Counted from the first letter of the stretch, positions 31,480 through 44,460 are shown. The stretch: 64,000 bases of DNA from Halocaridina rubra (GCA_037179515.1 JAXCGZ010020856.1:60001-124000), one strand, 5' to 3'. Notes: generated from the letters alone by a model not told the origin. Made by a program: numbers and translations.

Positions 31480-33850
31480 CCAGTCATCAGTGTTAGCATG
31501 AGAAGAAGGAAGGTGAGGGCACTTATCGATTCAGGTTGCTCCATCACAGTGTGTGCTTCTCAATTGGTGGGGAAATGCACAGTGAAGGTAGAAGGTAAGT
31601 AAAGAGATAGAGTTGACAGTGCAAGGAATACACCTGAGAACTACAGCAATTGTGATTGCTAAGGTGATAACTGGCATAGATGTAGTAATTGGAATGGATA
31701 TGATTAACAGACTGGGTGGTATGACAATTTGTGATGGATTTGCAGTTTTTGGCAATGTGCTGGTACCAGTGAACATTTCGCAAGTAGTGAGAGGCAGGAT
31801 AAGGTGTGCAGCAACAACTGTGAATGCAGGGCTTGAAAGGGTGGCAGAAAAAGTAAAACCTAAGGAAGATGGGTAGTTGATAGGAGAGCAAGCCACAGAA
31901 CAGAAGGCCAGTCTGTGCAAGATCGTGGACAAGGATTTCATTGCAGAGTCTGACAGTACTAAGTGGGTGGTGGAGTGGTATTTTGAAAGAGGGGGCTGCC
32001 AGTGTTAAAGAACAAGATGGGCTGCAATGAGAGAGCCTGTTAGTAAAGAATTTGACCAAGAGGTGGATCGATGAAGATATACTGGTGCCATGGGGGATGT
32101 AAGTAGAATGTGGAGTGCTACCATTGATGGCGGTGGTCCAGCCCAACAAGAACAAGGTTCAGCCACTACTGGACTACCGTGAACTTAACTAATACATTAT
32201 GTCTCACACTGGAGATGATGCTACTGATGTTTGCAGTGAGACTGAGGGAGTGGAGGCAAATGAGTGGGGCCTCTGCTATACTTGATCTGAAGTCAGCTTA
32301 CCTGCAAGTCCATGTTGCAGAGAAGCTGTGAAATTACCAACTTGTGAATTATAGAGGAAGGACATACTGCCTAACAAGGCTGGGCTTTGGACTAAGTTCA
32401 GCACCAAGAATCATGACCAAGATCTTCAAGACAGTACTAAGCAAGAGGAAAGGGATGGAAGCGGCCACAAACTTGTATACAGTATAGATGAGACCAAGGT
32501 TAGTGTATCAGGAGTTGTGGAGCAGCTGCATCTGTATGGACTGGCTACGAAACCACAAGAGCCACTAGAAGGGGGAACTGCTTTGGATTTGAGATTGGAA
32601 ATAGGGAAGAATGGTGAGCTTGTTTTCCGTAGGGATAATGAGATTCCGGAAGTGCAGAAAGACTTAATTAGGTGAGAGCTGCTTTTCGTGTGCGTAAAAT
32701 TGGTGGGCCATCATCCTGTGGCTGGTTGGTTACAATGGAGATGCTGCAAGAGATTATAAGGAGAGTGAGACAAGATGACCCAGTGAGAGGGAGATAGTAT
32801 GCCCCGAAGTCAGGTAAGGGTGTCGTGTGGAGCGATGCAAGCAGTATTGCCAGTAATCTTAGAGATTGACAATGAGACCGTGGAGGATGGTGCATGGTTG
32901 AGGAAGAAGTAGGACTATAACCATATCAACGTAGCAGAGTTGGATGCTGTAATGAAAGGACTCAATCTAGCTGTGAAGTGGGGACTGCGAGATGTTGAGG
33001 TGAAGACGGACTCGGCGACAGTATTTACTTGGTTGAAGTCAACTGTAGCAGCAGAGCACAGGATTTGGATGAAGGGAGCCTCGGAAATGATAGTTAAGCG
33101 TCGCTTGGGAACCTTGCGAGAGCTGATAGAGGAGTGTGGGATGGAGTTGCACGTGTGTTTTGTACCGTTGGAGAAGAACAAGGCAGATGCGTTAACTAGG
33201 GTGAGGAAGGCCTGGTTAGGAGTTACATATGAGATGTCAGAAGAGGTCAGAGTATGTTGTGCAAGAGTGGCGAGTGTGGAGGACTTACATCAAATGCATC
33301 ACATGGGAGTCGATAGGACTCTGTTTGTAACAAGGAAGGGTGATCCAGGAGTCACAAGAGACAAGATCCAGCAAGTAGTTAGGTGCTGCGACAAGTGCCA
33401 GTCGATCGTCCTCCACCAGTTGTGCATGAGGCCGGGAAGCTTAGGGTGGAAGACAACTGCAAGAGATTGGCGATTGATGTAACACACTACAGGCAGGGTT
33501 TGTATTTGTCTATGGTTGATTTTGGACCAGGCAGAGTGGCCATTTGGAGAGAACTAAGAGCAGAAAATGGAGAGAAAATTGCAGGAGTGTTGAATGGGTT
33601 GTTTTATAAATGGGGATTGTTGATAAAGTATTGGTAGACAACAGTACAGCCTTAAGATCACAGGCTTTGAAGGAGATGCTTGACAAATAGAATATCAAGC
33701 GCTATTTTAGAGCTGCGTATCGTCCTAGTGGGAATGGAATTATTACGACATCATCGAACAAGCAAGGCCATGGCGGAGAGGGCTCAGGTGTCAACGTTGA
33801 AAGCAGTCTTCTGGTAAAATGTGTCCCCTAGGTCGGATCAGGATGAAGGA
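31480..33850 (+). pseudogene. pol of Gypsy-like element 1: PR-RT-RNase H-IN (broken)
   Basis: Protease: KVRALIDSGCSITVC at about 31510, with the catalytic D-S-G. RT: only VQPLLDYRELN near 32155 and neighbouring pieces; the catalytic core is scrambled. RNase H: WSDAS near 32830, NVAELDAVMKGLNLAVKWG, VKTDSATVFTWLK and CFVPLEKNKADALTR (32930-33200). Integrase: HHMGVDRT and CCDKCQSI as the HHCC zinc module (33295-33400), RLAIDVTHYRQG (first D, about 33465), a VDNSTALRSQAL region (second D, about 33637), and AYRPSGNGI near 33715, after which the frame fails. Integrase last supports Ty3/Gypsy. Stops and frameshifts throughout. Confidence 0.8.
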
Positions 33851-33861
33851 ACTGTGCCACA

Positions 33862-34070
33862 GAACAAACAAAAACAAACAAAAAAAAACTTTATTTCCAT
33901 TTCATTACAATGGGTATTCGTCAGCCAGGGCAAGCCCCAACCCCCCACTGTGATGTCCAACCACAGCAGTTCCTGCCAGTAAACAGCTTAAACTCTCGGT
34001 CTTGGACGGGAACCGATCTTTCGACCTCGTGAATGCGAAGCCAGCGCGTTACCACTGTACTAGCCAGCAG
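33862..34070 (-). mobile_element. tRNA-derived SINE
   Basis: Minus strand, 209 bp. Head: GGCTAGTACAGTGGTAACGC (A-box like, 34049-34068) and GATCGGTTCCCGTCC (B-box like, about 34003-34017), as in a pol III tRNA promoter. Body, then AAATGGAAATAAAG and a TTTG-rich tail. The last 30 bases before the tail match the 3' end of the LINE at 43086-43120. It interrupts the integrase region of Gypsy-like element 1. Confidence 0.85.
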
Positions 34071-34494
34071 TCTTCATGTATGAGTGGCGACATCCAAGCA
34101 AGGTACCAAAGATGGATAAAGGAGACGAACGGGCAGGCTCCATCAAGATTGGAGATGAGGTGTAGGCAAAGCCACCAAACTCAAGATGCACATCGCAATG
34201 GGGAAGGAGTACGGTGGCCAATGTGAATTCCCAAAATAATGTGTCAGTAGATGGGATGCCTTGGCACATTCTGGATATTAAGAGAGCGGTGGACTCGTCT
34301 ACTGAGGATGAAGGGCCAATTGAAGTACAGGAGAATAAAGTTCCATGGCAACCGAACCGAGAAAGACGACAACCAGTGTGGATGAGAGATTATGTGGCGG
34401 GATTGTCGAGTGGGGAGGAGTGCCGAGAGATGGGTGGTCATTTCTTGGTGGGGGAGTTGGTGGTGCTCTTAGTGTTCTTAAGATCAAGGGAGCA

Positions 34495-34861
34495 TGGTGT
34501 TTTGTGGAAACAATAGTTTTTGTTTATGATTTTGTATAATTTGGACCTGGTAACACAGTAGGGTTTGGCAACACTGTGAACGGGATGTTGTTTACAGTTT
34601 TGGGCGGGCGTTCGGGGGGTGAAGAGCAGTGCTTGTGGAGTTGATAAGTTGTGTGATGGATTTCCATTATTGGTTGAGTAGTGGAGGCTTAGCGGTAGCT
34701 CCCTGTGTAGGTGTTGATTTATCTTTGTATGTGGTGGTTTGGAGAAAGGGGGCAAGAAATTGGGTTTTGAACAGTTGTAAGTGGATTTTTAACTTCCAAT
34801 ACGTGCAGGTGGAGTTAAGTTAAGGTAAGTGATATACATTATTTTTTTTATCTCGACCATA
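34495..34861 (+). repeat. 3' LTR of Gypsy-like element 1
   Basis: Starts TGGTGTTTTGTGGAAAC after a purine tract (AAGATCAAGGGAGCA), ends ATCTCGACCATA. Homologous to both parts of the 5' LTR. Because LTRs are identical at insertion, the visible differences mean an old insertion. Confidence 0.9.
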
Positions 34862-34865
34862 CTTC

Positions 34866-35162
<297 letters not shown>

Positions 35163-35477
35163 TGAGCATTGCTAGATAAGGGAGTATGTGGAGTTGTAAG
35201 CTGTCAAGGCTTAATGAAACTCTCAGTGATAGTTAACATTTGAGGCTCATATCATTTTTCTGTTCAGACGAACTGAAAACCTTGTAAGCACAATCCAGGT
35301 ATTCTCTTTTCTTCATATATTTCCCTGTGAATGCTACGTTCTCCATTTTTTTATTTTGATTTAGCTGCTTGTAGTTGAAGTACTATGATGTGACTAACAA
35401 CACATGTTGTGTTACAGGAAGTAACTACATCACAATTGTTTGTGTGATAAAATCACAAGGTCCTGTTATCCAGTTGG
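35163..35477. other. No gene seen
   Basis: Short spacer between the microsatellite and the hAT-like element; no coding or repeat signal. The last 8 bases (CCAGTTGG) are the left target duplication of that element. Confidence 0.6.
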
Positions 35478-35759
35478 CAGTGGCGGCTCGTGCATAGGCA
35501 CTTCGGAACTGCTGCACCCCCTATTTTCACAAGATATAATCGATGATATTCAATATAATTAATCTTTTTTTCTTTTATATTTCTTTATACTTGTACATTA
35601 TATAATCCTTAAGCTTAATGTCAGTAGCCATCCCCTAGTTCATGAAAAAGTTACAAAAATCTTTGTAACAATCCAGTAAAGGGTTGCAAACCAGTGAAGA
35701 AGATATAGAGCCCTTCTCCACTACTCCTAGCAACATAGCAACATCACTAACCAAGATAA

Positions 35760-37140
35760 CCAAATTACACCATCCAGCACAAATAACCAACCTGGCAATA
35801 GGTTGCAAAACAATGAAGAAAACAGAAAAGACAAAATAGGAGCAGTCTCTAATCTAAACAGTCCATTGAAGTCCTCTTCCCCACAGCCACAGTTACCCAA
35901 TAGTGCAAGGGTTACAGCTGAAATATATATTCGCATTCCTGGCAACCCCTCTGAGAGAGAGAAATGTAATATCTTGCCAGTTAAAGGCATTCCCTCTAAA
36001 GAAGTTTTGATTAGGAAGTTTTCTCGCAAACCAAATTGGATCTCCTTTGCAGTAAGGATATCAAAAGGATTTGAATACATGGCTTACAAAATGAATCAAT
36101 GACCTACAGGCACAATTGTCCAGCCATTTCGCGGGGACAAACAGTGGACACAACCTGGGTTATCTACAAAATATACCAAACTACAACCATACTGGAAAAA
36201 CCGCAAAGAGCATATGAAAAGATCCCAATCAGCAAAAGTACAGAAAGTGACAATACAAACCTCTCTCATTGCCGTCCCCACACGAGAGACTTCCCTGGGA
36301 GAGATGGCTCTTACAACCCTAGACTATTAGCTAGGCATACAAAATGTGGGAAGGCCCAATCATACCATGGCACATACTCAAGTCAGCGTTACTCATACAA
36401 CAGCAGGTACAGACACCGGGATCCATGGACTACCCTCAGAATATACTATGGTGATGAAATCCCAGCAGAATCACACAGTCGAAATTAACCAAGAACAAAC
36501 TGCAAATATGACAAAGCATGGTAAGAATGTAACATTAGTGCATGTGAACGCCCAGTCCCTTCTTGTTCATTTTGAGGATATAATAATGCTAACAAAAGTG
36601 AAACTTGGCTTCTTCATACAACAGAAAATAAATATGTAAATATCCCAGAGTTTAAAACGTTACATCATGACTATGGCCGAGGGGGTGGTGTCTGTATTTA
36701 TGTTAGAAACTATTTCAGTGCAACAGAAATAACCAAAGGTCTAGAAAAAACTGAAGAACTCAAAGATATATGGATCACTATGCAGTATAAGAAACTTCCA
36801 TCTTTCATTATAGGGTGTGTTTTCCGTCACCCAAAAGCACCTTCCAGTTCACTTAGTCATCTGCTAGAAGCATTCAGAAATATCTTTGTGCGCCATAAAT
36901 CCGTATACATACTTGTTGACTTTAATGATGACTTGCTCTCAGCAGATAACAAAATGAAAAGGGTGAGCAACACTGTGAAGTTCACACAAAAATGTAACAA
37001 TACCGACCCATGTAATCCCTAATTCTAGGACTCTGATAGATCTGATAATAACAAATAAAGTGGAAAGTATACCCTATTGGGACGTAGTTCCCTGCCCAAT
37101 TGCAGATCATGAGCTCAGCATTGCTATGCTAAATTTAAAA
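35760..37140 (+). pseudogene. LINE 3 ORF1 remnant and endonuclease
   Basis: 35803-36102 reads ARVTAEIYIRIPGNP and KGIPSKEVLIRKFSRKPN, an ORF1-like basic segment, followed after a stop by more of the same region. NVTLVHVNAQSLLVHFED at about 36530 starts an APE endonuclease; YGRGGGVCIYVRNYF (about 36672) and YILVDFNDDLL (about 36910, the GDFN position) follow in shifting frames. The final SDH-like region is AD-HELS near 37105. Frameshifts at about 36590, 36770 and 37020. Confidence 0.7.
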
Positions 37141-37559
37141 GAGCCCAAATAGAAACCTTTCTCCAATATATTCCGGTGCCTAAAAAATTACTCCCCTGAT
37201 ATCTTTTGTTAAGTGTTAATCAACAACAGAAATGCACTTAGTGGTATAATAAACACAGATAACATAGATTTGCAGGTTGAAATTCCGACAAAAGTCTTCC
37301 GTGAATGCCTAGATAGCTATACACCCTTTGTAACAAAAAAAATAACCTCCCCTCAGCCCCCTGGCTAACTAATGATATCAAAGAGGCAATGCATATCCGA
37401 AATCAAATACAAAGAGAGCTAAAAATGAATAGATATGATATGACTCGCCGCGAACGTTATAAAATAGAAAAGAAACGTACCAGATCCCTCAGTAATATAA
37501 GTTAAAAAGAAATTTTACAAAAAAAATTTAATGACTCTAGACATGATATAGAAGCTACA

Positions 37560-38305
37560 TGGAAAGTGATAAAAAGCATGATACCAAATGGAAAGATTAC
37601 CTCAGAAAGTTATGAAACTATTGCGGAGTTGAAATACAAAACGGAAAACTTTAATAACTATTTTGCTAACGTTGAGAAAAATAGATATGAGATAATGCAA
37701 GAAAACATCAACTCAGTGAACATGAGTAATTATTTAAATGACAATTCTTCCAATGTAAACAAAACTGTTTTAAATTTTCCACCCACGGATGGGTGGAACG
37801 GGTCATGGAGGACACACAGGGCGGTCACCAGCCAGCACAGGCCCCCAACCCTCCACTGTGAACAAAAGAGTTTTTAAGATCAATCCTGACAATTGTGCTA
37901 CTCTAATTCTTACCATAAAGAGCCTAAGAAACTCTGGCTCTTATGGTCCAGATCGTATGCCATTTCAGTTCATCAAAGATGCTCTACCCATGATTGTATC
38001 TTATATTCTAGTTATTATAAACACTTCCATTGTTACTAAAAGGTTTCCTGACTCTTGGAAAAAATCACATGTAATACTTCTGCATAAAAAGGAGGACAGA
38101 GATGTGACAAACTATCCTCCCATTTCCCTGCTACTCATTTTCTCTAAAGTATTAGAAAAAAATCGTTGCATGCCAACTAATGTCATATCTAGAGACAAAC
38201 AGACTATTAGCTATTATCCAACATGGCTTCAGACAGAAACTCTTGATGGACACTGCACTGCTCAAAGTTACTAATAGTATTTATAATAACATAGATATGA
38301 AAAAA
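37560..38305 (+). pseudogene. LINE 3 reverse transcriptase, N-terminal half
   Basis: ENFNNYFANV-like linker, then LRNSGSYGPDRMPFQFIKD (about 37925), KRFPDSWKKSHVILLHKKED and YPPISLLLIFSKVLEKN (RT motifs 0-2), QHGFRQKL and DTALLKVTN ending NNIDMKKK at 38305, where Gypsy-like element 2 begins. About 80 bp at 37781-37862 (GGGTGGAACGGG to CTCCACTGTGAAC) looks foreign and partly resembles the body of the SINE at 33.9 kb. Confidence 0.78.
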
Positions 38306-41300
38306 AAAATCTCTGCTTTGTCAGAAAAAAACAGAGAGGGTAAGAAGAAAGCTAATGCAGTTTTTGAAAAAACCCTACTTGAGGAAGATAGTCATTGTAA
38401 TCAGTTATTAAGTTTAAATGAATCTGCTCTAGTAGAGAAAGAAAACAGGATTTTGAGTGTGGAAAATAATCCTACTGTAATAACCAAGATTAATTTACAC
38501 TTAAACGGTAAAGAAATTCCATATGAAGTAGATAGTGGTGCTGGAGTTTCTACTATAGGTTGCAGAATTGTAATAAAAAAAAACTAAAAGCTTATGGAAA
38601 CAGTCATAAGGAAACTTTTTGTGACTGTTGTTTATAATGATTTCAGTATAAGACATGGATTTTATGTTGTTGACAATTGCAACCCAAACTTGTGTGGTAG
38701 GGATTTAATGTCTAAGATTGGAATTGCTTTGACAGGTGTTTTTGATTGTGAAAATAAAATAATAAACAGTGTAATGGATGCTAGAGCTCAGCTAGATAAA
38801 TTTTCAGCTGATTCAAAATTGCCAATTACGAGCATTGTAGCTAAGGCTAATCTTAAAGGTAATGCAGTGCCAAAATTTCAGAAGGCTAGAACAGTGCCAT
38901 TTCATTATAAGAAATTAGTAGAGGATACTTTAGATAAATTGGTTTCTGATGACATTAGTGAGCCAATAAATTTAGTGAATGGGCGGCTCCCATTGTTCAA
39001 GTATTAAAAGCAGATAAGAAAAATATAAGGATTTGTGGAGATTTTAAAGAGTTGACTCAAACCATTATTTGTGATAAATATCCACTTCCAAGGTAGTTGA
39101 GATTTTATCAGTAGTTGGCAAGAGTAAATTTTTTTCTAAAATTGATCTTGAAAATGCATACTTGCAATTACCAGTTGATGATGAAAGCCAAAAGCTTCTT
39201 GTAATAAATACTCATAAAGGTCTTTTTTTAAATATAAAAGACTTCCTTTTGGTTTGGCATCATCACCAGCTATCTTTCAAAGATTTATTTCTCAGATTTT
39301 GATGAATATCGATGGTGTTGTGGCCTATTTTGATTAATTTCTTATTGGAGGACAAACACAAAAAGAGCATGATTAAAGACTAGACAGAGTTTTGAGGGAA
39401 TTCCTAAAGCACTATGTAGCTATAAATAAAAAGAAAACTGTTTTGAATACTGATTCTCTTGAGTATATAGGCTATGTTATTTCTGATGATGGAATTAAAC
39501 CATCACCCAAAAAACTTGAAGCTATTTTGGAAGCACCCCTTCCAAAGTATGTCAGTGATGTACAATCCTTATTGGGTATGGTTACCTATTATAGCAGATT
39601 TGTAAAGAATTTTTCTAGTACTTTGTCTCCCTTATATGATTTGTTGAAGAAAGGTGCCAAATTTAAATGGTCATCTGTAGGAGCTAATGCTTTCAGTAAG
39701 GTCAAAGCAGAGCTATCCAAGTCAGAATTTCTTGCTAATTTTGATGGAAATCATCCAGTAATTGTAGAAGTAGATGCATCTCCAGTGGGCGTTGGCTGCG
39801 TTTTGAGGTAGGAAATGCATGGTATCGAAAAACCGGTCTATTTTGCTAGTAAAAAGTTATCATCTGCAGAATTAAATTGCTCCCAGTTAGACAAGGAAGC
39901 TCTGGCTTTGGTCTATGCTGTAAGCAAATTTAAATATCTTTTATTGGGTCGTATATTTATTCTTAGAACTGATCACAAACCATTATTTGGATTGTTTGGT
40001 AGAACCAGACAGATTCCTGTAAATGCAAATGCTAGAGTGCAGCGATGGGCTTTGCTTTTGTCACTGTACGATTATGACTAAAATTTTAAAGCAGGAAAAG
40101 ATAATGTTGTCGTGGATGCACTCAATTGGTTGCCAGTGCTGGATTCTAGTTTGGATTCTAGTACCCCTAATGAATATGTTCATGTTATAGAAGCTCTGAG
40201 TAATCCGTTGTCAAATCAGATCTAAGCATTTATGTAGGTGTTCTCTTGTATCGGAACCGTATAATTATACCTTCTGCAATAAAAGCAGAAGCACCTAATT
40301 GGATTTGGTGGCCCAAATTGGACCAGGACATTTCAGAAATAACTAAATCTCGTGAACTTTGTTTTGAAAATTTCCAGACTCCACAGTCAGCGATATTATC
40401 CTGGCCTGAAACTGGGAAACCTTGGTGTATAAACTACGCTGGTCCAATTGGTGACTCTTATTTTTTGATAATTGTAGATTCCCACACAAAATTTTTAGAT
40501 GTTTATGTTACTAGGTCTATCACATCAGCAATAACTATTGCTAAGTTAAGGCAGAGTTTTTGTAATTTTGGATTGCCAGAAATAATTGCTTCTGACAATG
40601 CCCCTTAGTTTGTGTCTGAGGAGATGAAGTTTTTCCTGAGGAAGAATGGCATTAATCACATTACACCTGCTCCTTATAGCCCTTCTTCTAACGGCTTAGC
40701 CGAAAGGGCAGTAAAAGCTTTCAAAGAGGATATTAGTAGATATACTGATGGGGATAATAATACCAGAGCATGTAGGTTTTTGTATAATCACAGAAGAACT
40801 GTACATTCCTCAACTGGGAAGGCTCCAGCTGATATTATGTTTAACTGTAACTTTCGGGGAAATGTAGAAAAAATTAAACCTGAAGAAAAAAGGGAGAAGG
40901 AACTGCAGGAGAATGCAAATTTGAAAAATCAGAAAATAATGTAGATGATGCAGTTTTTGCCAAAAATTATGGTCAAGGTAAGCCTTGGTTAGAAAGTAAA
41001 ATCTTAGAAGTACTTGGTGTTCGTAACTACAAAGTACAACTTAAAAATGTTGGCAATATAGTTTGGAAAAGACATTCAGACCAACTCATGCCTAGATTTA
41101 CTCCTAGTATAGAAGAATCCATTTTTCCCAGTAATAATCAGAATTATGGTGGTACTGGTAAGCCAATTTTGCCTTCTATTCCAACTAATCTTACACCAAA
41201 TTCTGATGTGATTATTGAACCAGAGAGCAATGTTATAAATCCTAATATCATAGTTGAGTTCTGATAATTCCATGCATGCTCCCATGACAGTACCAGAACC

Positions 41301-41680
41301 AGTACCCCTTCATAGGTCTGGTAGAACTATAAAACCGCCAGACCGGTTAGATTTGTAAAGTAGGTATATATTTAAAGTTAACTAGTATTATAATTATAAC
41401 CACTTGCATATTTTGATGATAGAAGTTTATTTTTTTTTCTATGGGAAAAGGATGTGTGAGAGTTGAGGTATAATTATTTATTATTATTTCTTATTATTTA
41501 TTCTGATTGCTTTCTTATTTGTATTTATTTCCTATTAGATAGAGTTTAATTATCTTGCTTTGATATTCTTGTACTTATACTTGATTCGTCTATTATTTAT
41601 GCCCGGATGAGTGGCTTGTTTTATTTATATCAACTTCAAGAATAAATCCCTAGTTTTATAATCTATTTTATTTAACCCTA
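38306..41680 (+). mobile_element. Gypsy-like LTR retrotransposon 2, nested in LINE 3
   Basis: Pol-coding element lying between the two halves of LINE 3 RT. Left border at NNIDMKKK (38305), right border about 41650-41690, where NHEILINKCTNLNIDP resumes LINE RT. Only the 3' side looks LTR-like: a purine tract (GGGAAAAGGA, 41443-41452) then TGTGTGAGAGTTGAGG. No 5' LTR or gag is visible, so it is deleted at the left or inserted as a fragment. Confidence 0.78.
38310..41270 (+). pseudogene. pol of Gypsy-like element 2: PR-RT-RNase H-IN (broken)
   Basis: Protease YEVDSGAGVSTIG (about 38523). RT: RTVPFHYKKLVEDTLDKL, IRICGDFKEL, then FSKIDLENAYLQLPV (about 39137), with the active-site region frameshifted (about 39290-39340) and EYIGYVISDDGIKPSPKK, LLGMVTYYSRFV (39455-39600). 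RNase H: VIVEVDASPVGVGCVLR, LDKEALALVYAVSKF and LRTDHKPLFGL (39760-40000). Integrase: DSYFLIIVDSHTKFLDVY, LPEIIASDNAP and YSPSSNGLAERAVKAFK (40455-40720), giving the D, D, E triad, then a tail. Single stops at 38585, 39007, 39811, 40080 and 40608 are point changes, so it was once one polyprotein. Confidence 0.85.
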
Positions 41681-41689
41681 GCATAAAAA

Positions 41690-42762
41690 TAATAAACTTA
41701 GGACCCAATATAAACCATGAAATTCTTATTAATAAATGTACTAACCTAAATATTGACCCGACCTGGTTTAGAGAGTATCTATCTAATCGCAGACAGTCTA
41801 TCCGTCTTAACAGCATTATCTTTACTCAAAAAAATTATCAGTTGGTGTTCCAAAGGGAGCAGTCCTTGGTTCTATCCTCTTCTCCATTTATGTAAATGAT
41901 CTATCTTGTTTTATTCCTGACTGTCTAGTTGCACAATATGCAGATGACACTCAGCTACTCTTTAGTTTTGATATTAATAATCTCCCAGAGCTAACCTTAA
42001 GAGCAGAAAACACTCTGTCAAAAATTAAAACCTATTTTCAAGAAACTGGGCTTTTAATTAACGAAAGTAAAACACAATGCATGTTTATTGGTTCAAGGTA
42101 CTTTATAGCAGAAATTCCAGAAAACACAACAATTAATTTTTGCGGCAATGTCATTACTCCTAGCAAAACAGTAAAAAATCTAGGAATCCCATCTGGATAA
42201 AGTATGCAAAAAGGTTACAGGCACACTAATGAACTTATCATGTATAAAAGACAATTTTGAGACTACTACTCGAGTAACGGTTGTTGAATCTCTAGCCCTA
42301 GATCACATTAACTATTGCACAACTGTATGGGGAGCTACTAATAAGACTTAGATATATAGAATACAGAAGCTTATTAATCTTCCAGCTTAAGTTGTCCTGG
42401 GAGGAATAAGAAAATATGACCACAACACACCAGTTCTCATCAAACTTGGGTGGCTGCGGGCAGATTACAAGGTCACCTATGCTATTTACGTTTTTGTATA
42501 CAAAATTTTGAACCATCATTATCCTGGCTGGCTATTTAATTTCAAAACCGTCAGGGATAGAAGGGGAACCAGCACAAGACAGAGTAGTGAGCTCTTTATT
42601 CACAGATCAAACACAGATACAGGTTCAAAGATGATCACTATTAAAGAGCCAACACTCCGGAACAATATTCCAGAACATCTTAAAAATTCATCCTCCTTCA
42701 GACCTTTCAAAGGCAAACTATATAGTTTTCTTTTGGACAAACAGTTACTGCTCACACACTGA
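41690..42762 (+). pseudogene. LINE 3 reverse transcriptase, C-terminal half
   Basis: INKCTNLNIDPTWFREYLSN, a one-base shift, then GVPKGAVLGSILFSIYVNDL (about 41840) and the active site YADDTQLLF (about 41938), followed by INESKTQCMFIGS. After stops near 42200-42350 the C-terminal domain continues (NHHYPGWLFNF to NNIPEHLKNSSSFRPFKGKL, 42508-42762). About 17 residues around the first catalytic Asp were lost or scrambled at the Gypsy border. Confidence 0.8.
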
Positions 42763-43134
42763 TCAAACTTAATTATTTAATGCAATTACCCTTAGCACTA
42801 ACCACTTTTTTAATAGATATTGCCTTTTATTATTTTTAAGTCAAGAACTAATTATTCTCATTGTAAGGAACACAAATACGGTAATGATGCTGATAATAAC
42901 GATCCTGTATCGAATATTACTATTACTACTTTATTATCAACATTAAATTGTAAACATTTTATTACACTAAGAGTATTGTTATTATAATTTTATACCTATC
43001 AGTTAACTCAAGGTAATCTTCATTTTCTGTTCACTTTTTGCTTAATTACATGCCTACTTATAAGTGTACTCTTAACTTTGTAAAAGAATAGCCATTGTAT
43101 AGAAATGGAAATAAATGTTTGTTTGTTTGTTCAT

Positions 43135-43697
43135 ATGGAATTGTGCGCTTTATAATTCGAGCGATGCGGTGTTTGGCTGTTGTGCACATGTACATATGAC
43201 CGATTTAAGAAGCTGCACGCTAGGTAGAGAAAGCACTGTTGCTCACCCAGTGTTGACCTTATTGTACAAATGTAAGGTAGTGTTTCTTTGTGACTCAGCA
43301 TGTGTTGTAGTTAAAAACCGTGTACCATATTCTTAAATGTGATAAAGTGTAGATTTAGATGATTATTATGCTTCCAGCTATTCTAGTTTATTCATAATTT
43401 TTTTTTCTTTTATTTTACAGAAAGTTTAAATAATTTAACCATGGCCAGTTATTGATCTTTTTGCGCAAAGCAAAACACGAAGAATGGATTTTGTTTTTTA
43501 AATGAATGGATCAAGCTTGAACTGAAACAATTTAGGCTAATTGTAAGTAAAAAAAAACCAGTTTTTGTTAATTGGGATTTTATCAAGTTTATTAATTTTG
43601 TTTTTATATGTTTGTATCGTTTTACACATTATTAAAACAATGGCTAAATTTTTTTTGAAGCAGTACCCCCAATAATTTTAGCTACGAGCCACCACTG
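43135..43697. other. Right arm of the hAT-like element; no gene seen
   Basis: AT-rich sequence from the LINE 3 tail to the right inverted repeat. A short open frame (43115-43336) has no recognisable protein. It carries GAAGCAGTACCCCC near the right end, a direct-repeat echo of GAACTGCTGCACCCCC near the left end (35505-35520). Confidence 0.6.
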
Positions 43698-43730
43698 CCT
43701 GTTGGCTTACTTCAAAAATCTTCCCTTAAA

Positions 43731-44415
43731 ATTATGAATGCATTAAGCATTTACTGTCTCCTTGCCAAGCGAAGTGCAGTTATCAACCATTTAAAATTAA
43801 AGAAGAACTTCCTCACATCTTGCAAATATGCTTTCTTATGAAGCTGCAAACAATGACTTTTAAATCTAGAAACACCCAAATTAAAATATCACTCTCTATC
43901 CTCTCTCAAAAACATGGAGAGATTTAAAAAGTTATCATATCTCCCTACCTCATCTAACTTCGAGTGGTGGTAATCAACTATCTCAGTATTTTTTCATAAC
44001 TGATTTAAGGTATCTTTGTCACCACTTTCGTAGCATACCTTTGAACTTTCTCCAATATAATTATATGTCTTTTCAAGTGTGGATTCCAGAAGGGTGTTGC
44101 ATAATCAAGCTAAGATTTCTTAGGCGGCGGCCACACCAGATGCAATGAGCGGGGAGGGATGATGCGACATGGTGAAACTCATTAAATTATATGTTGGTGG
44201 CTACACTGGATGAGCGGGTTGTCACTCCGCTTACCCTCCTCGCTTGATGCTATGTGATGCAGCATGTTCCAAAATGACACAAACTGCCTAGCGACATCCC
44301 TAGCTATTTTCATCATTTTCTTCAGTTGTGCTGCTACTGCGTGTAGGGGTGGTAAAATTAATACTACAGTAATAATAATAATCATAATAATAAGCATAGC
44401 AACATAAATAATAAT

Positions 44416-44460
<45 letters not shown>

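Larger units (their letters stand above)
27813..34861 (+). mobile_element. Ty3/Gypsy-like LTR retrotransposon 1 (degenerate, twice interrupted)
   Basis: Plus-strand element with 5' LTR (27813-27854 plus 30272-30630) and 3' LTR (34495-34861) that match over most of their length. Between them: gag with two zinc knuckles, protease DSG, RT remnants, RNase H and integrase, in the Ty3/Gypsy order (integrase last). Many stops and frameshifts. A 2.4 kb element splits the 5' LTR and a SINE splits the integrase end. ATT microsatellite lies on both sides. I found no convincing target duplication or tRNA primer site. Confidence 0.88.
35700..43128 (+). mobile_element. CR1/L2-like LINE 3 (degenerate, split by a Gypsy-like element)
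   Basis: Plus-strand LINE with ORF1-like, endonuclease and N-terminal RT coding at 35760-38305, then the rest of RT and C-terminus at 41690-42762, and a 3' UTR ending AGAAATGGAAATAAATG plus TTTG repeats (43101-43131). The 3.4 kb between the halves is Gypsy-like element 2. The exact 5' end is not clear. Confidence 0.82.
35478..43697. mobile_element. hAT-like DNA transposon frame, filled by nested elements
   Basis: The left end CAGTGGCGGCTCGT (35478) is matched in inverted form at the right (ACGAGCCACCACTG ending 43697). Outside lie CCAGTTGG (35470-35477) and CCTGTTGG (43698-43705), an 8-bp target duplication with one change. CAG...CTG-type ends with 8-bp duplications are the hAT signature. 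Only about 0.25 kb at the left and 0.57 kb at the right belong to it; I see no transposase, so it was probably a short non-autonomous element before the LINE entered. Confidence 0.75.
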
